Shown here: positions 33,310-42,507 of the stretch, piece by piece
Layout: the number at the start of each line of letters is the position of its first letter
Numbering within the stretch: position 1 is the first letter of the stretch
From: Desulfosporosinus shakirovi
GTDB taxonomy: Bacteria > Bacillota > Desulfitobacteriia > Desulfitobacteriales > Desulfitobacteriaceae
Direction of reading: 5' to 3'
Assembly: GCF_020595055.1 (NCBI RefSeq)
Contig: NZ_JAJDOO010000033.1
Span: forward strand, 1 to 53,984
Length of the DNA stretch: 53,984 bases
Notes under the pieces: model-generated
The model's database searches: none
The model's input: the letters and a program-made list of their open reading frames with translations, nothing else
Told to the model about the DNA's origin: nothing
Program-made: the position numbers and the translations under genes

Positions 33310-34822
33310 GTGTTTAACCGATTCTTATCTTTCCTCATATCCTTAATGCTCGTTTTTGGGTTTAGTAGCCAAGTTCGAGGAGAAGATACAATCATTTTCA
33401 GCCAAGTAGGAGATATCAAACAAAAAACCGATTTTGTAGATGTCCAGCAAATAATTCCCAATATAGAGTTAGATATAAAGTATGCGACCATTGACAATTT
33501 TACTCATTCGAAACTTTACGATAGTTCCCAAGCGCTTCTTCGCCAAGGGACAGCAGAGAAGCTTAAAAAGGTTGCCAACGAAGTAGGAGAAAAGGGATAC
33601 CGACTAAAAATTTGGGATGCTTACAGGAGCCCTGATGCTCAGTTTGCAATGTGGAAGCTTATACCGGATCGGCGGTATATCGCAGACCCCATATAAGGGC
33701 TATTCTAACCATTCTTGCGGGTCTGCAGTTGATTTGACCTTCGTGGACAAACAGGATAATGAGCTTCCAATGCCTACGAGCTTTGACAATTTTACGGAAG
33801 AAGCATCGCGGTCCAATGAGAATGCAAAATACTTACGAGATGTTATGGTGAAACATGGATTTAAGCCTCTGGCGACGGAGTGGTGGCATTTTGACGATAA
33901 AGAAGCATACCAACCTGCTAAGGCTGTTGAGGTTTCGCCAGTCTTGCCCAAAGAGGCTGTTGTTACTATTAGCGCAATAGGAGATGTTACTCTGGGCCAA
34001 GATGAACGTTTTCTATATGAAGGAAGTTTCAATCAGTATTACAAATTGAAAGGACCTGAATATTTTTTCTCAGGAGTCAAGAAGATTTTGAGTGAGGATG
34101 ATCTTACGATTGCTAATTTAGAAGGGACACTGACTGAGGCAACCGAAAGACCCAATAAAAGTTCACAAGGAAGTAGGGCGTTCTTCTTTAAAGGAAATCC
34201 GTATTATACAGCTATCTTAAAGGGTGGAAGCATTGAGGCTGTAAACCTCGCAAATAATCATTATATGGATTTTTTGAGCAAAGGTTTTATGGACACTTTA
34301 TCAACCTTGGATCATGCGGGGATATCTTGTTTTGGGGATCAAAGAGTTATAATCCTTGAAAAAAGAGGTGTTAAAATTGGATTAATAGGAGTTAATACTT
34401 TAGGGCCATTAGAAGAAGGGGTTGACTCTGAAAATCTAATATCTGAGTTAAAAGTTAACATAGAGGAGTTACGTGAAAAAACTTCATTAATAGTAGTAAG
34501 TTTTCATTGGGGTATAGAAAATAAATACAACCCAACCGAAGAACAACATAAGCTTGGCCGATTGGCGATCGACCAAGGGGCAGATTTAGTACTTCGTCAT
34601 CACCCCCACGTTATTCAACCGTACGAAATATATAAAGGAAAATGTATAGTCTATAGTTTGGGAAACTTTGTATTCGGAGGTAATTCAAATCCATGGTATA
34701 AAGACACGGAAATACTTCAGCAACAGTTTAGCTTTGTAAATGAGAAACTGACCGAAATAAGTTCGCCAAACATTATACCATGTCGTTTCACGTCTAGTTT
34801 CAAGCCAGAACCGTTAAAATAA
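33310..34822 (+). pseudogene. VanX-like D,D-dipeptidase fused to CapA-like phosphoesterase, frameshifted
   Basis: A secreted or wall-associated fusion of about 500 residues, broken by one frameshift. GTG 33310 (GGGAGGTGAT upstream) begins a signal-peptide-like helix, then a VanX/DdpX D-Ala-D-Ala dipeptidase domain with W-D-A-Y-R-S-P-D. In the first frame it stops at 33696. At the CCCC run 33687-33690 one C is extra; removing it joins A-D-P to Y-K-G-Y-S-N-H-S-C-G-S-A-V-D, then the zinc and catalytic E-W-W-H-F-D. The C-terminal half is CapA-like: I-G-D-V-T-L-G, N-L-E-G-T-L, N-N-H, H-W-G, S-L-G-N-F. All catalytic residues survive, so either the frameshift is recent or it is an assembly error. 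Confidence 0.75.
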
Positions 34823-34837
34823 AACTGTCGAGTTGCC

Positions 34838-34880
34838 AAAAGGGTCCTTTATTCACATACTGTGAATAAAGGACCCTTTT
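34838..34880. terminator. Bidirectional terminator, 20-bp perfect stem
   Basis: AAAAGGGTCCTTTATTCACA (34838-34857), 3-nt loop, then its full complement (34861-34880) with a U-rich 3' arm on both strands. It separates the VanX-CapA gene from lctP. Confidence 0.92.
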
Positions 34881-34910
34881 AACAATAAATGTTTTTCGGT
34901 TTTAAGTGAA

Positions 34911-36689
34911 TTATCTTAGAGGAAGATTCTTAAGTCTACTGTTATTCGTTGCAATAATATAGACTGCAGCAGCCCAAATTAATGCTACGATAATCGTTCC
35001 GATATTGAAGAACCCTTTTTGAGCGGAGTAAAGAAGAGAGTACCCAAACGCTCCAGGGAGTAATGCATAGTATGTGAATACTACAGCTGTCTTACGAATA
35101 ACATAGCCTTCTTTTCCAAGCAGACCTACAACGGCTGAAGCGGCAACAACATTGTGTACGCAGATAACATTTCCAGCTGCGCCCCCAATGGCTTGAAGTG
35201 CTACAATCCAAGTAGGATCGACTCCAATTCGTTCGCCTACACCGAACTGGAACAATGAGAACATCATGTTGGAAACGGTGTTACTTCCAGCTACGAAAGC
35301 TCCAAGTCCACCAATCAAAGGAGCAAAGATCGGCCAGGCAGACCCGGCTAAGCCTGCAACGGCTTCAGCAAGGACAATTGGCATACTGTCGAGACCGGCC
35401 GCGCCACCTTTTGAATTCATAAACACTTGAACCATGGGGACAGTGAAGATAAGAGCCGAACCGGCACCGAGCATCGTTATGGCTGAGTTTTTCCATGCTC
35501 TGGCATAAGCTGTTCCACTCATTTTATGAAGGGCGAAAGTGATGAGTGTGACAAAGATAAATGCGGAACCTGGTGAGAACAGAATTTCCCAAGAAGCCGT
35601 AATACTTGTTCCGAAAATATTAGGCCAAACAAATTTAGCCTTTTTCAAAAGAGCAGTAAGAGGGACTACGGTTCTTGTAAGAACAAGGGTCAATCCAATA
35701 AGAACATAAGGCATCCAAGCCATAAGACCGCTCATTTTAGTTTTAGCGGAAATATCCTTAATCTCAATATTACCAGACCACTCTGGTTCCCACTTGTCTT
35801 TCGACTCAAAATCCCAAACATCATCTGGAATGAGGAAGCCTTTTTTAGCAGCAGGAACGACAATTGCAAGACCAATTAATCCACCTATCATTGATGGGAA
35901 TTCGGGTCCGAGCGTATTGGCCACAATAAGGTAAGGAATCGTCATGGAGAACGCTGCAAAAAGTGCAAACTTCCAAACTTTTAGACCTTCACTAAAGGAT
36001 TTGTTTTTACCGAAGTAACGGGTCATGAAAGCTACAACGAAAAGGGGAATAAAGGCACCTGCCACAAAATGCAGGAAAGCAACTTTGGCTGCGATGGCAA
36101 ATCCGACGAATGCAGTCCAGTCAGTGTATCCTAATGATTGGGCATAAGCTTGTAATTCAGGAGTCTTAAGTCCTGTGCTGACTCCTACGAGCATCGGTGT
36201 TCCCACAGCTCCGAAGGAAACGGGAGTACTTTGAATCATCATTCCGGCAACGACGGCAGCCATAGCAGGAAACCCAAGTCCGACCATCAAAGGAACAGCA
36301 ACTGCAGCAGGTGTTCCAAAGCCAGAGGAGCCCTCAATGAAGGACCCAAAAAGCCAAGCAACAATAATGACTTGAATTCTGCGGTCTGCGGTGATTCCGG
36401 TAAATCCTCTGCGAATGGCTTGAAGGGCACCACTTTCTTGCAAGGTGTTTAAAAGAAGAATAGCGCCAAAAATGATGTACATAAGTGTAATCGCAGTAAC
36501 AACCCCGTTCATAGAAGCGGCAGCTACCTGTGTGCTGGGGATTTTCCAAACATAAAGTGCGAGTACTACGGCAGTAAGAAATGAGAGCGGCATGGCTTTA
36601 CTTGCAGGCCATTTTAACCCTACAAGAAAGACTGCTACAACAGCGATAGGGAGTAGGGAAAGAATAGCTAATACTCCAGTGCTCATCAA
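34911..36689 (-). CDS. lctP: L-lactate permease LctP/LldP
   Basis: A 592-residue polytopic membrane protein, a proton-coupled lactate permease of the LctP family, with roughly 14 hydrophobic segments. Conserved motifs are [15 protein letters not shown] near residue 117 and [14 protein letters not shown] near residue 470. GAGGAGG precedes the ATG by 8 nt. It transcribes away from the large gap 36690-37412. The glcD-glcF-larA operon lies about 3 kb away on the other strand, so permease and lactate oxidation are probably metabolically linked. No regulator gene for lactate is adjacent. Confidence 0.9.
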   Translation of the reverse strand: MMSTGVLAILSLLPIAVVAVFLVGLKWPASKAMPLSFLTAVVLALYVWKIPSTQVAAASMNGVVTAITLMYIIFGAILLLNTLQESGALQAIRRGFTGITADRRIQVIIVAWLFGSFIEGSSGFGTPAAVAVPLMVGLGFPAMAAVVAGMMIQSTPVSFGAVGTPMLVGVSTGLKTPELQAYAQSLGYTDWTAFVGFAIAAKVAFLHFVAGAFIPLFVVAFMTRYFGKNKSFSEGLKVWKFALFAAFSMTIPYLIVANTLGPEFPSMIGGLIGLAIVVPAAKKGFLIPDDVWDFESKDKWEPEWSGNIEIKDISAKTKMSGLMAWMPYVLIGLTLVLTRTVVPLTALLKKAKFVWPNIFGTSITASWEILFSPGSAFIFVTLITFALHKMSGTAYARAWKNSAITMLGAGSALIFTVPMVQVFMNSKGGAAGLDSMPIVLAEAVAGLAGSAWPIFAPLIGGLGAFVAGSNTVSNMMFSLFQFGVGERIGVDPTWIVALQAIGGAAGNVICVHNVVAASAVVGLLGKEGYVIRKTAVVFTYYALLPGAFGYSLLYSAQKGFFNIGTIIVALIWAAAVYIIATNNSRLKNLPLR

Positions 36690-37412
36690 AAAACCTCCTC
36701 ATTAATTTTTGGGATAAAGATAAATTAATATAATTCCTATATGCACAATTTTATTCAAAACCAACCCCTTTCCCGATAGGAACCTCCTTTAAATGGTAGA
36801 ATGGTTTACCTATCATACCACACTGTTAAAAAAATTAAACTAAGAACCTAGTCTTATATTATACTAAATCAAAAATATTTTCAATAAATTGAGTTTATTT
36901 TCACTAATAAATAATTCTATATAATAGTATAAGTATTTAAAAAATAAATTAGTATACACACTACAAATACTTTGAAAGATTCTGAATTTTTTTTTGAAAC
37001 AGATAAAAATATACGAATCTGTAATATAAGTTAAAGTAGAGGTTACAAGTTAAGGAGCTTATTGATTCGCTGGCCTAAAAAATCCAGCGGGGCCGCTGAT
37101 GTTTTTGAAATCTTGTATATAAGATGAAGTTTCCTGCCATGTTCTTAGTTTGATGATTTCATTTATAAAGACTACAGAATTCATATTTTTGAAAGATCAA
37201 GTTTTATCCGAACTTCTTAATAAGGTCAATCTTATATTTAGTAATGTTATGACTATGTCACATCGCACAGACGAAGTAGTTAGAGTAAAATGGTCTGAAT
37301 AACGTTGCTTTCACCTTTTTATATGGGAAAGGGAAGTGATAACTAAAAGGAATCTCGTTATGGGCTTCTCAGAAGAATGTTCGCGAAGGTTACAAATAGC
37401 TTATTAAAACCT
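36690..37412. other. Long AT-rich intergenic gap upstream of lctP
   Basis: No gene is seen. The start of the gap must carry the lctP promoter; a TATAAT-like hexamer reads on the minus strand at 36858-36863. No dyad, riboswitch or homology to other parts of the window was found. Confidence 0.5.
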
Positions 37413-37444
37413 CTTTACATTGACGTTGCGTAAAGGTGTATAGT
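37413..37444 (+). promoter_or_regulatory. MerR-type 19-bp-spacer promoter with CTTTAC/GTAAAG dyad
   Basis: TTTACA (37414-37419) and TATAGT (37439-37444) are 19 bp apart, the over-long spacing that MerR activators correct by twisting DNA. The dyad CTTTAC (37413-37418) ... GTAAAG (37430-37435) lies inside the spacer, as expected for the operator of the regulator just downstream. Confidence 0.75.
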
Positions 37445-37464
37445 TCATTTCAAGAGGTGATCAC

Positions 37465-38225
37465 GTGGAATATACGGTGCAAAAATTAGGTCGGATGGCA
37501 GGCGTCAGCACTCGTGCTCTGAGATATTATGATGAGATAGGAATTCTTAAGCCGGCGAGAATTAATTCATAGGGTATCGCATTTATGGCCAAGCTGAAGT
37601 TAATCGTTTACAACAGATTCCTTTTTATCGAGAGTTAGGTGTAGGCTTGTTGAATATAAAAGATATCGTAACGGCTCCTTCTTTCGACGGTATAAAAGCA
37701 CTGAGAGAACATCGTGAAAAGCTTCTTGAAAAAAGAGAGCAGTTGGATGCGTTGATTGCCAATGTTGACAAAACTATTGCGTTAAATGAAGGAGGAATTA
37801 TCATGTCGGATAAAGAAAAGTTTGAAGGCTTTAAGCAAAAGCTCATGCATGACAATGAAGCAAAGTATGGCAAGGAAATCCGCGAAAAATATGGGGATGA
37901 GACGGTTAATAAGTCTAATCAGAAAATGAAAGGGATGTCTCAAGAACAATACAACGAAATGACGAAGCTTGCTGCAGAGGTTAATGAAACCCTTTATGCT
38001 GCGTTTAAAACAGGCCATCCGGCTGGAGACCTTGCTCAAAAGACTGCAGAACTCCATCGTCAGTGGCTATGCCATTCTTGGGATAGTTATTCAAAAGAGG
38101 CCCATGCTGGACTTGCCCAAATGTATGTAGATGATCCGAGATTTACGGCATACTATGACGAGAAGCAGATGAGCGCTGCAGAATTTCTAAGAGATGCCAT
38201 CTTCATTTATACGGGAACGAAATAA
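37465..38225 (+). pseudogene. MerR-family regulator, TipA type, split by a one-base deletion
   Basis: GTG 37465 (AAGAGGTGAT upstream) begins a MerR helix-turn-helix: V-Q-K-L-G-R-M-A-G-V-S-T-R-A-L-R-Y-Y-D-E-I-G. A TAG at 37570-37572 stops the first frame. In the next frame G-Y-R-I-Y-G-Q-A-E-V-N-R-L continues the family, so one base is missing near 37569-37571. The rest reads as a coiled linker and a TipAS-like ligand domain (residues about 120-250: E-K-F-E-G-F-K-Q ... H-R-Q-W ... A-E-F-L-R-D-A-I). The second frame has a TTG at 37647 that could start a DNA-binding-less protein. The promoter upstream is intact. Confidence 0.75.
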
Positions 38226-38248
38226 GCTGGACGAATTGTAAGTTAAAG

Positions 38249-38276
38249 GCTACGCATAAATGCGTAGCTGTTTTTT
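38249..38276 (+). terminator. Terminator after the MerR-type gene
   Basis: Perfect 8-pair stem GCTACGCA (38249-38256) with TGCGTAGC (38261-38268), then TGTTTTTT. The gap 38277-38615 holds only a doubtful short reading frame (38310-38495). Confidence 0.85.
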
Positions 38277-38615
38277 ATCTGAAGAAAGTTACATAAGGAA
38301 AATTTAATAATGGGTTTCAAATACTTAAAGTCCCATATCAACGTGGAACAAGACAGATTACGTGAAAGGATATTAATGAATGATGATCATAAAAACCTTA
38401 GGGAAGATTTCCGCTTGGAGTCCTCCTGTTCGAGTCAGGGGCATCGGCTATTGCTTATGATGATGTTTAAGACCGAATTAGCTAACAAGACTTAAGAGGA
38501 CGGTTACATCACTGATAAAACAAGGTATAATAGATTAAAGATAGTTGAATGCATTAGTGCAGTCTTTTATACTAGTGTTACCCTTTTCGATAGCAATTAA
38601 TTTGGAGGCATTAAA

Positions 38616-39581
38616 ATGATCACTGAAATCTACCCCAATATTTTCAAAAACGAAATACCTCTCCCTAAAAATCCCCTAAAGGCTATCAATAGTTACGTCA
38701 TTATATCTGAGAGCAGGAATTTGATTATAGATACAGGATTTAACACTGTAGAATGCCAAAGTGAGTTGATGCGGGGTCTAGAAGAGCTAAACATCGACCT
38801 GAATAAAACGGATCTCTTTATAACCCATATGCATACTGATCACTCAGGTCTGGCAACTATGCTTAGAAAACAGGGAGTACACGCTATTTATTTTAGCAAG
38901 ATTGACGGAGACATTTTTAATCAAACTTCCCAAAAGAATGTATTTTTCAAAGTGCTCAACAGACTATTAGGATTTGAAAGCGAAAGTTTATCTAAGTTTG
39001 GCAAAGAGTTTGGGGTTAGAGAGACTGAGATTCTTGAATTCAGCCCTTTGTATGAAGGAGAAAAATTAGATATTGGAGATTATAGTTTCCAAGTCGTAGA
39101 TATTCCAGGGCATACGCCAGGCCACATCGGTTTGTATGAGAAGAAACACAAGCTGTTTTTTTCAGGAGACCATATATTGGATGAAATAACCCCGAATATA
39201 ACCTTTTGGGGATTCGAACAGGATATTTTAGCGACCTATTTCAAGAGCTTGAAAAAGGTATTTGAGTATGAAATCGATTATATGTTTACTGCTCATAGAA
39301 GTATTATCAGGGATCATCAAAAAAGAATTACTGAGCTTCTGAGTCATCATGAAGAACGTCTCAATGAGATTAGAGGCATATTAAGAGATGGCGGAAAGAC
39401 ACCTGTTGAAATGGCAGCAACTATGCACTGGGATTTGAGTCATAAGAAATGGGCTGACTTCCCTTTTTCACAGAAATGGTTCGCTTCAGGAGAGGCATTA
39501 TCACACTTAGAGCATCTGGTACATATTGGACTCGTCGAGCGGATAACTAAAGCAGAGGCGCTCCTTTATGAACTTAAATAA
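38616..39581 (+). CDS. Metallo-beta-lactamase fold hydrolase
   Basis: A 321-residue MBL-fold protein with the binuclear metal motif T-H71-M-H73-T-D75-H76-S-G, then G-H-T-P-G-H-I, S-G-D-H and A-H-R-S. The C-terminal ~80 residues form a helical domain with M-A-A-T-M-H-W and L-S-H-L-E-H-L, resembling the winged-helix-like tail of hydroxyacylglutathione-hydrolase-like or lactonase-like relatives. GGAGG precedes the ATG. The substrate is unknown. It lies upstream of the lactate operon but about 200 bp away. Confidence 0.8.
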   Translation: MITEIYPNIFKNEIPLPKNPLKAINSYVIISESRNLIIDTGFNTVECQSELMRGLEELNIDLNKTDLFITHMHTDHSGLATMLRKQGVHAIYFSKIDGDIFNQTSQKNVFFKVLNRLLGFESESLSKFGKEFGVRETEILEFSPLYEGEKLDIGDYSFQVVDIPGHTPGHIGLYEKKHKLFFSGDHILDEITPNITFWGFEQDILATYFKSLKKVFEYEIDYMFTAHRSIIRDHQKRITELLSHHEERLNEIRGILRDGGKTPVEMAATMHWDLSHKKWADFPFSQKWFASGEALSHLEHLVHIGLVERITKAEALLYELK

Positions 39582-39788
39582 TATATCGCCATTCTTTGAG
39601 ATGTAAACTGATACTCTCGATGCTAAGGCAGCAGTTAATGGTGTTTGGCTAATGGGATGGAGACTGGCATTTGTCGGTTTCCATTCTTAATTTTAAAGGA
39701 TATTAGGTGTAAATAGCGAAATAATATATTATTCTTAGTACAACGGAGAATTCTGTAGAAAAAAGATCCGACTCAAGGAGGGAACAAG

Positions 39789-41180
39789 TTGAGGCTAGAG
39801 ATTATTCAGAAACTAAGTGAAATTGTTGGAAAAGACAACTTATATACAGAGTTAGAAGACCTGTATTGTTATACTTATGACGCTTCATTTGTTAAGGCGG
39901 ATTTCAAGAAGGATTTGGCGGGCGTAGCTGTGTACCCAAGTAACACCGAAGAAGTAGCACAGATAATCAAGCTGGCTAATCAAGAGATGATTCCTGTGGT
40001 TCCACGGGGGGCAGGGACAAATGTCAGCGGAGGGACTATTTCTGTAGGGGATTGTATTATCTTGGTTCTCAAAAGAATGAACAAAATACTTGAGATTGAC
40101 GGCAAAAATTTAATTGCTGTTGTGGAACCCGGCGTTATTACTGGCCAATTACAGAGCGAGGTTGAGCGAATAGGCCTGTTTTATCCCCCAGATCCCGCCA
40201 GTCAGGCCTTTTCAACAATGGGCGGCAATGTGGCCGAATGTGCAGGAGGACCCCGTGGCGTGAAATATGGAGTCACTCGAGACTATGTAATCGGGCTCGA
40301 GGCAGTACTTCCCACAGGGGAAGTTATTAATACCGGTGGAAGAACAATTAAAAATGTGACAGGGTACGATATGACAAAGTTATTTACTGGTTCAGAGGGG
40401 ACATTATGCGTCATAACTAAAATTATCGTTAAACTTATTCCATTACCAGAAGCTAAGAGCACTATGATGGCAGTTTTTTCTGAGATTGTTCAAGCCTGTG
40501 AAACGGTATCAGAAATCATTGCTACAGGACTAGTTCCCTGTTCACTCGAATTGTTGGACAACATTTATATTAGAAATATTGAGGAATATGCTAAAGTTGG
40601 ACTGCCCACAGAGGCGGGTGCTGTACTCTTAATAGAAGTTGATGGGGACTCGGAAATATTGGCGAAACAGATTGGAAAGATAGAGAAAATCTGTAGTCAA
40701 TTAGGAGCAGTTCAGATCAGGGTTGCCAAGACTAAAGAGGAAGCAGAAGAATTATGGCGTGCGCGCCGATCGGCCTTCGCAGCCGTGTCGAGGTTAAGAC
40801 CGACCATTATCGGTGAAGATGCGACGGTTCCTCGCAGCAGTATTCCGGCCGCTGTGAACCGTATTCAAGAAATTGCGGCTAAATATAACATTATTGTTGC
40901 GGTACTGGGACATGCCGGAGATGGCAATTTGCATGCCACCATCCTTACTGATGAGACGGATCAAGAGGAGATGGCAAGGGTCGAAAAGGCTATCGACGAG
41001 ATCTTTATAGCTACAGTGGAACTGGGTGGATCATTAAGCGGTGAGCATGGTATCGGTCGGGCGAAATCCAAGTTTATTACCATTCAGACTGGGGAGGTTG
41101 GACTGGAAGTTCAACGTCAAATTAAACAAGCACTCGATCCTAATAATATTTTAAACCCTGGCGTAATGTTTGGAGCGTGA
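39789..41180 (+). CDS. glcD: FAD-linked D-lactate/glycolate dehydrogenase subunit GlcD
   Basis: A 463-residue flavoprotein of the FAD-binding type 4 family with a C-terminal lactate/glycolate oxidase domain. It shows V-P-R-G-A-G-T-N-V-S-G-G (FAD site), G-G-N-V-A-E-C-A-G-G, G-H-A-G-D-G-N-L-H-A-T and G-S-L-S-G-E-H-G-I-G. It oxidises D-lactate or glycolate and passes electrons to GlcF. Start TTG 39789 has AAGGAGGG upstream. The gene is followed within 5 bp by glcF. D-lactate as substrate is favoured by the larA gene two positions on. Confidence 0.9.
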   Translation: MRLEIIQKLSEIVGKDNLYTELEDLYCYTYDASFVKADFKKDLAGVAVYPSNTEEVAQIIKLANQEMIPVVPRGAGTNVSGGTISVGDCIILVLKRMNKILEIDGKNLIAVVEPGVITGQLQSEVERIGLFYPPDPASQAFSTMGGNVAECAGGPRGVKYGVTRDYVIGLEAVLPTGEVINTGGRTIKNVTGYDMTKLFTGSEGTLCVITKIIVKLIPLPEAKSTMMAVFSEIVQACETVSEIIATGLVPCSLELLDNIYIRNIEEYAKVGLPTEAGAVLLIEVDGDSEILAKQIGKIEKICSQLGAVQIRVAKTKEEAEELWRARRSAFAAVSRLRPTIIGEDATVPRSSIPAAVNRIQEIAAKYNIIVAVLGHAGDGNLHATILTDETDQEEMARVEKAIDEIFIATVELGGSLSGEHGIGRAKSKFITIQTGEVGLEVQRQIKQALDPNNILNPGVMFGA

Positions 41181-41184
41181 TGAA

Positions 41185-42507
41185 ATGGATAGTTCATTAG
41201 AGTCTTGGCAGAAAGAAGTTATCCGATGTATTCGTTGCGGTGCCTGCCAAAATGTCTGTCCTGTTTTTAAAGAGTTGCAGGCAGAATCCACAGTCGCCAG
41301 AGGGCGAGTTAAGCTTATTCGAGGAGTCATAAGTAAAGACTTAGATTTAACGGATGGTTTTATTGACAAGATGTCGTTGTGCTTAATGTGCAAGGCCTGC
41401 GTTGTGAACTGTCCGAGCGGGGTGAAGGTTGACAAGCTAGTAGAAGCAGCACGCAAGGAGATCGCAAAGAAGAAAGGCCTTTCTCCGCTTAAGATGCTGA
41501 TCTTTCGCTTAGTTTTGAAAAACCGTTGGGTATTTAACGCGGGAATGAGGACCGGACGAATTTTTCAAGGCTTAGTCTTCAGGAAAGGGTCTAATGGGCA
41601 AGGAATGCTGCCAAGAATGTCCTTGGGAATAGATAAGAGAAGACTCCTCTCTCCCCTTGCTCAAAAACCGTTTAAGAGCATGTATCCAGAAGTAGTTAAA
41701 GTCCCGGAAGCAACCATGAGGATAGCTTTTTTTACGGGGTGCATGATCAACTATATTTATACAGATACCGGTCGGGCAGTTATCAACGTCCTTAATCAAA
41801 ATGGAGTGGAAGTTGTAATTCCTTCTCTCCAAAACTGTTGTGGTACTCCTGTTCGTATTAATGGGGACTATGAAACTGCTAAAACAATGGCGAAGGCAAA
41901 TATAGATGTTTTCCTGAAAGAAAAGGTTGATGCTGTTGTCGTGGCTTGTGGCACGTGTGGTTTAAGCCTGAAGGAAGAGTATGCTGAGTTACTTAAGGAT
42001 GATCCGAACTATGTTGAAAAGGCCAAGAAGCTAGGATCTATGGTCAAAGATTTCACAGAACTGGTGGTTTCTTTGGAGGGATTTGAGGGAAAAATGGGTC
42101 GGTTACCAGTAAAAGTAACTTACCACGATCCTTGTCACCTTATCAGAGGGTTGAAGGTCAAAGAACAACCCAGACAGATTATCAGAAGTATTCCTGGCGT
42201 GATTTTTGAAGAAATGACTAAAGCGGATACCTGCTGTGGCAGTGGGGGTTCTTTCAGCTTATATCACTACGAACTATCGACTAAAATCAATGACCATAAA
42301 GTGGAATCTGTTCATAAAACAGGGGCAGAGATATTGGCTACAGGGTGCTCTGCCTGTCGAATGCATATCGAGGACGGCCTGAATCGCCAAGGGAATCCGG
42401 TAAAAGTGATGCATACCGCGCAACTATTGGAAATGGCTTATCAGGCCGGTGCTAATCCGTCCCCTGTAAAACACGATAAAGGTAAAGGGAGGAAGAACCT
42501 TGAATAG
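41185..42507 (+). CDS. glcF: Iron-sulfur subunit of lactate/glycolate dehydrogenase GlcF
   Basis: A 440-residue protein with two [4Fe-4S] ferredoxin motifs, C-I-R-C-G-A-C-Q-N-V-C-P (Cys15-25) and C-L-M-C-K-A-C-V-V-N-C-P, followed by two CCG domains, N-C-C-G-T-P and C-C-G-S-G-G. It accepts electrons from the GlcD flavin and sends them to the quinone pool or another carrier. ATG 41185 has TGGAG 9 nt upstream; an upstream TTG at 41170 would overlap glcD. The end overlaps the larA start by 8 bp, so the operon is glcD-glcF-larA. Confidence 0.9.
   Translation: MDSSLESWQKEVIRCIRCGACQNVCPVFKELQAESTVARGRVKLIRGVISKDLDLTDGFIDKMSLCLMCKACVVNCPSGVKVDKLVEAARKEIAKKKGLSPLKMLIFRLVLKNRWVFNAGMRTGRIFQGLVFRKGSNGQGMLPRMSLGIDKRRLLSPLAQKPFKSMYPEVVKVPEATMRIAFFTGCMINYIYTDTGRAVINVLNQNGVEVVIPSLQNCCGTPVRINGDYETAKTMAKANIDVFLKEKVDAVVVACGTCGLSLKEEYAELLKDDPNYVEKAKKLGSMVKDFTELVVSLEGFEGKMGRLPVKVTYHDPCHLIRGLKVKEQPRQIIRSIPGVIFEEMTKADTCCGSGGSFSLYHYELSTKINDHKVESVHKTGAEILATGCSACRMHIEDGLNRQGNPVKVMHTAQLLEMAYQAGANPSPVKHDKGKGRKNLE

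Noticed and set aside
38310-38495. Short 61-codon reading frame after the MerR-type gene
   Set aside because: Weak ribosome site, no recognisable domain and odd composition; a second frame also gives a plausible tail. Too little to call a gene.
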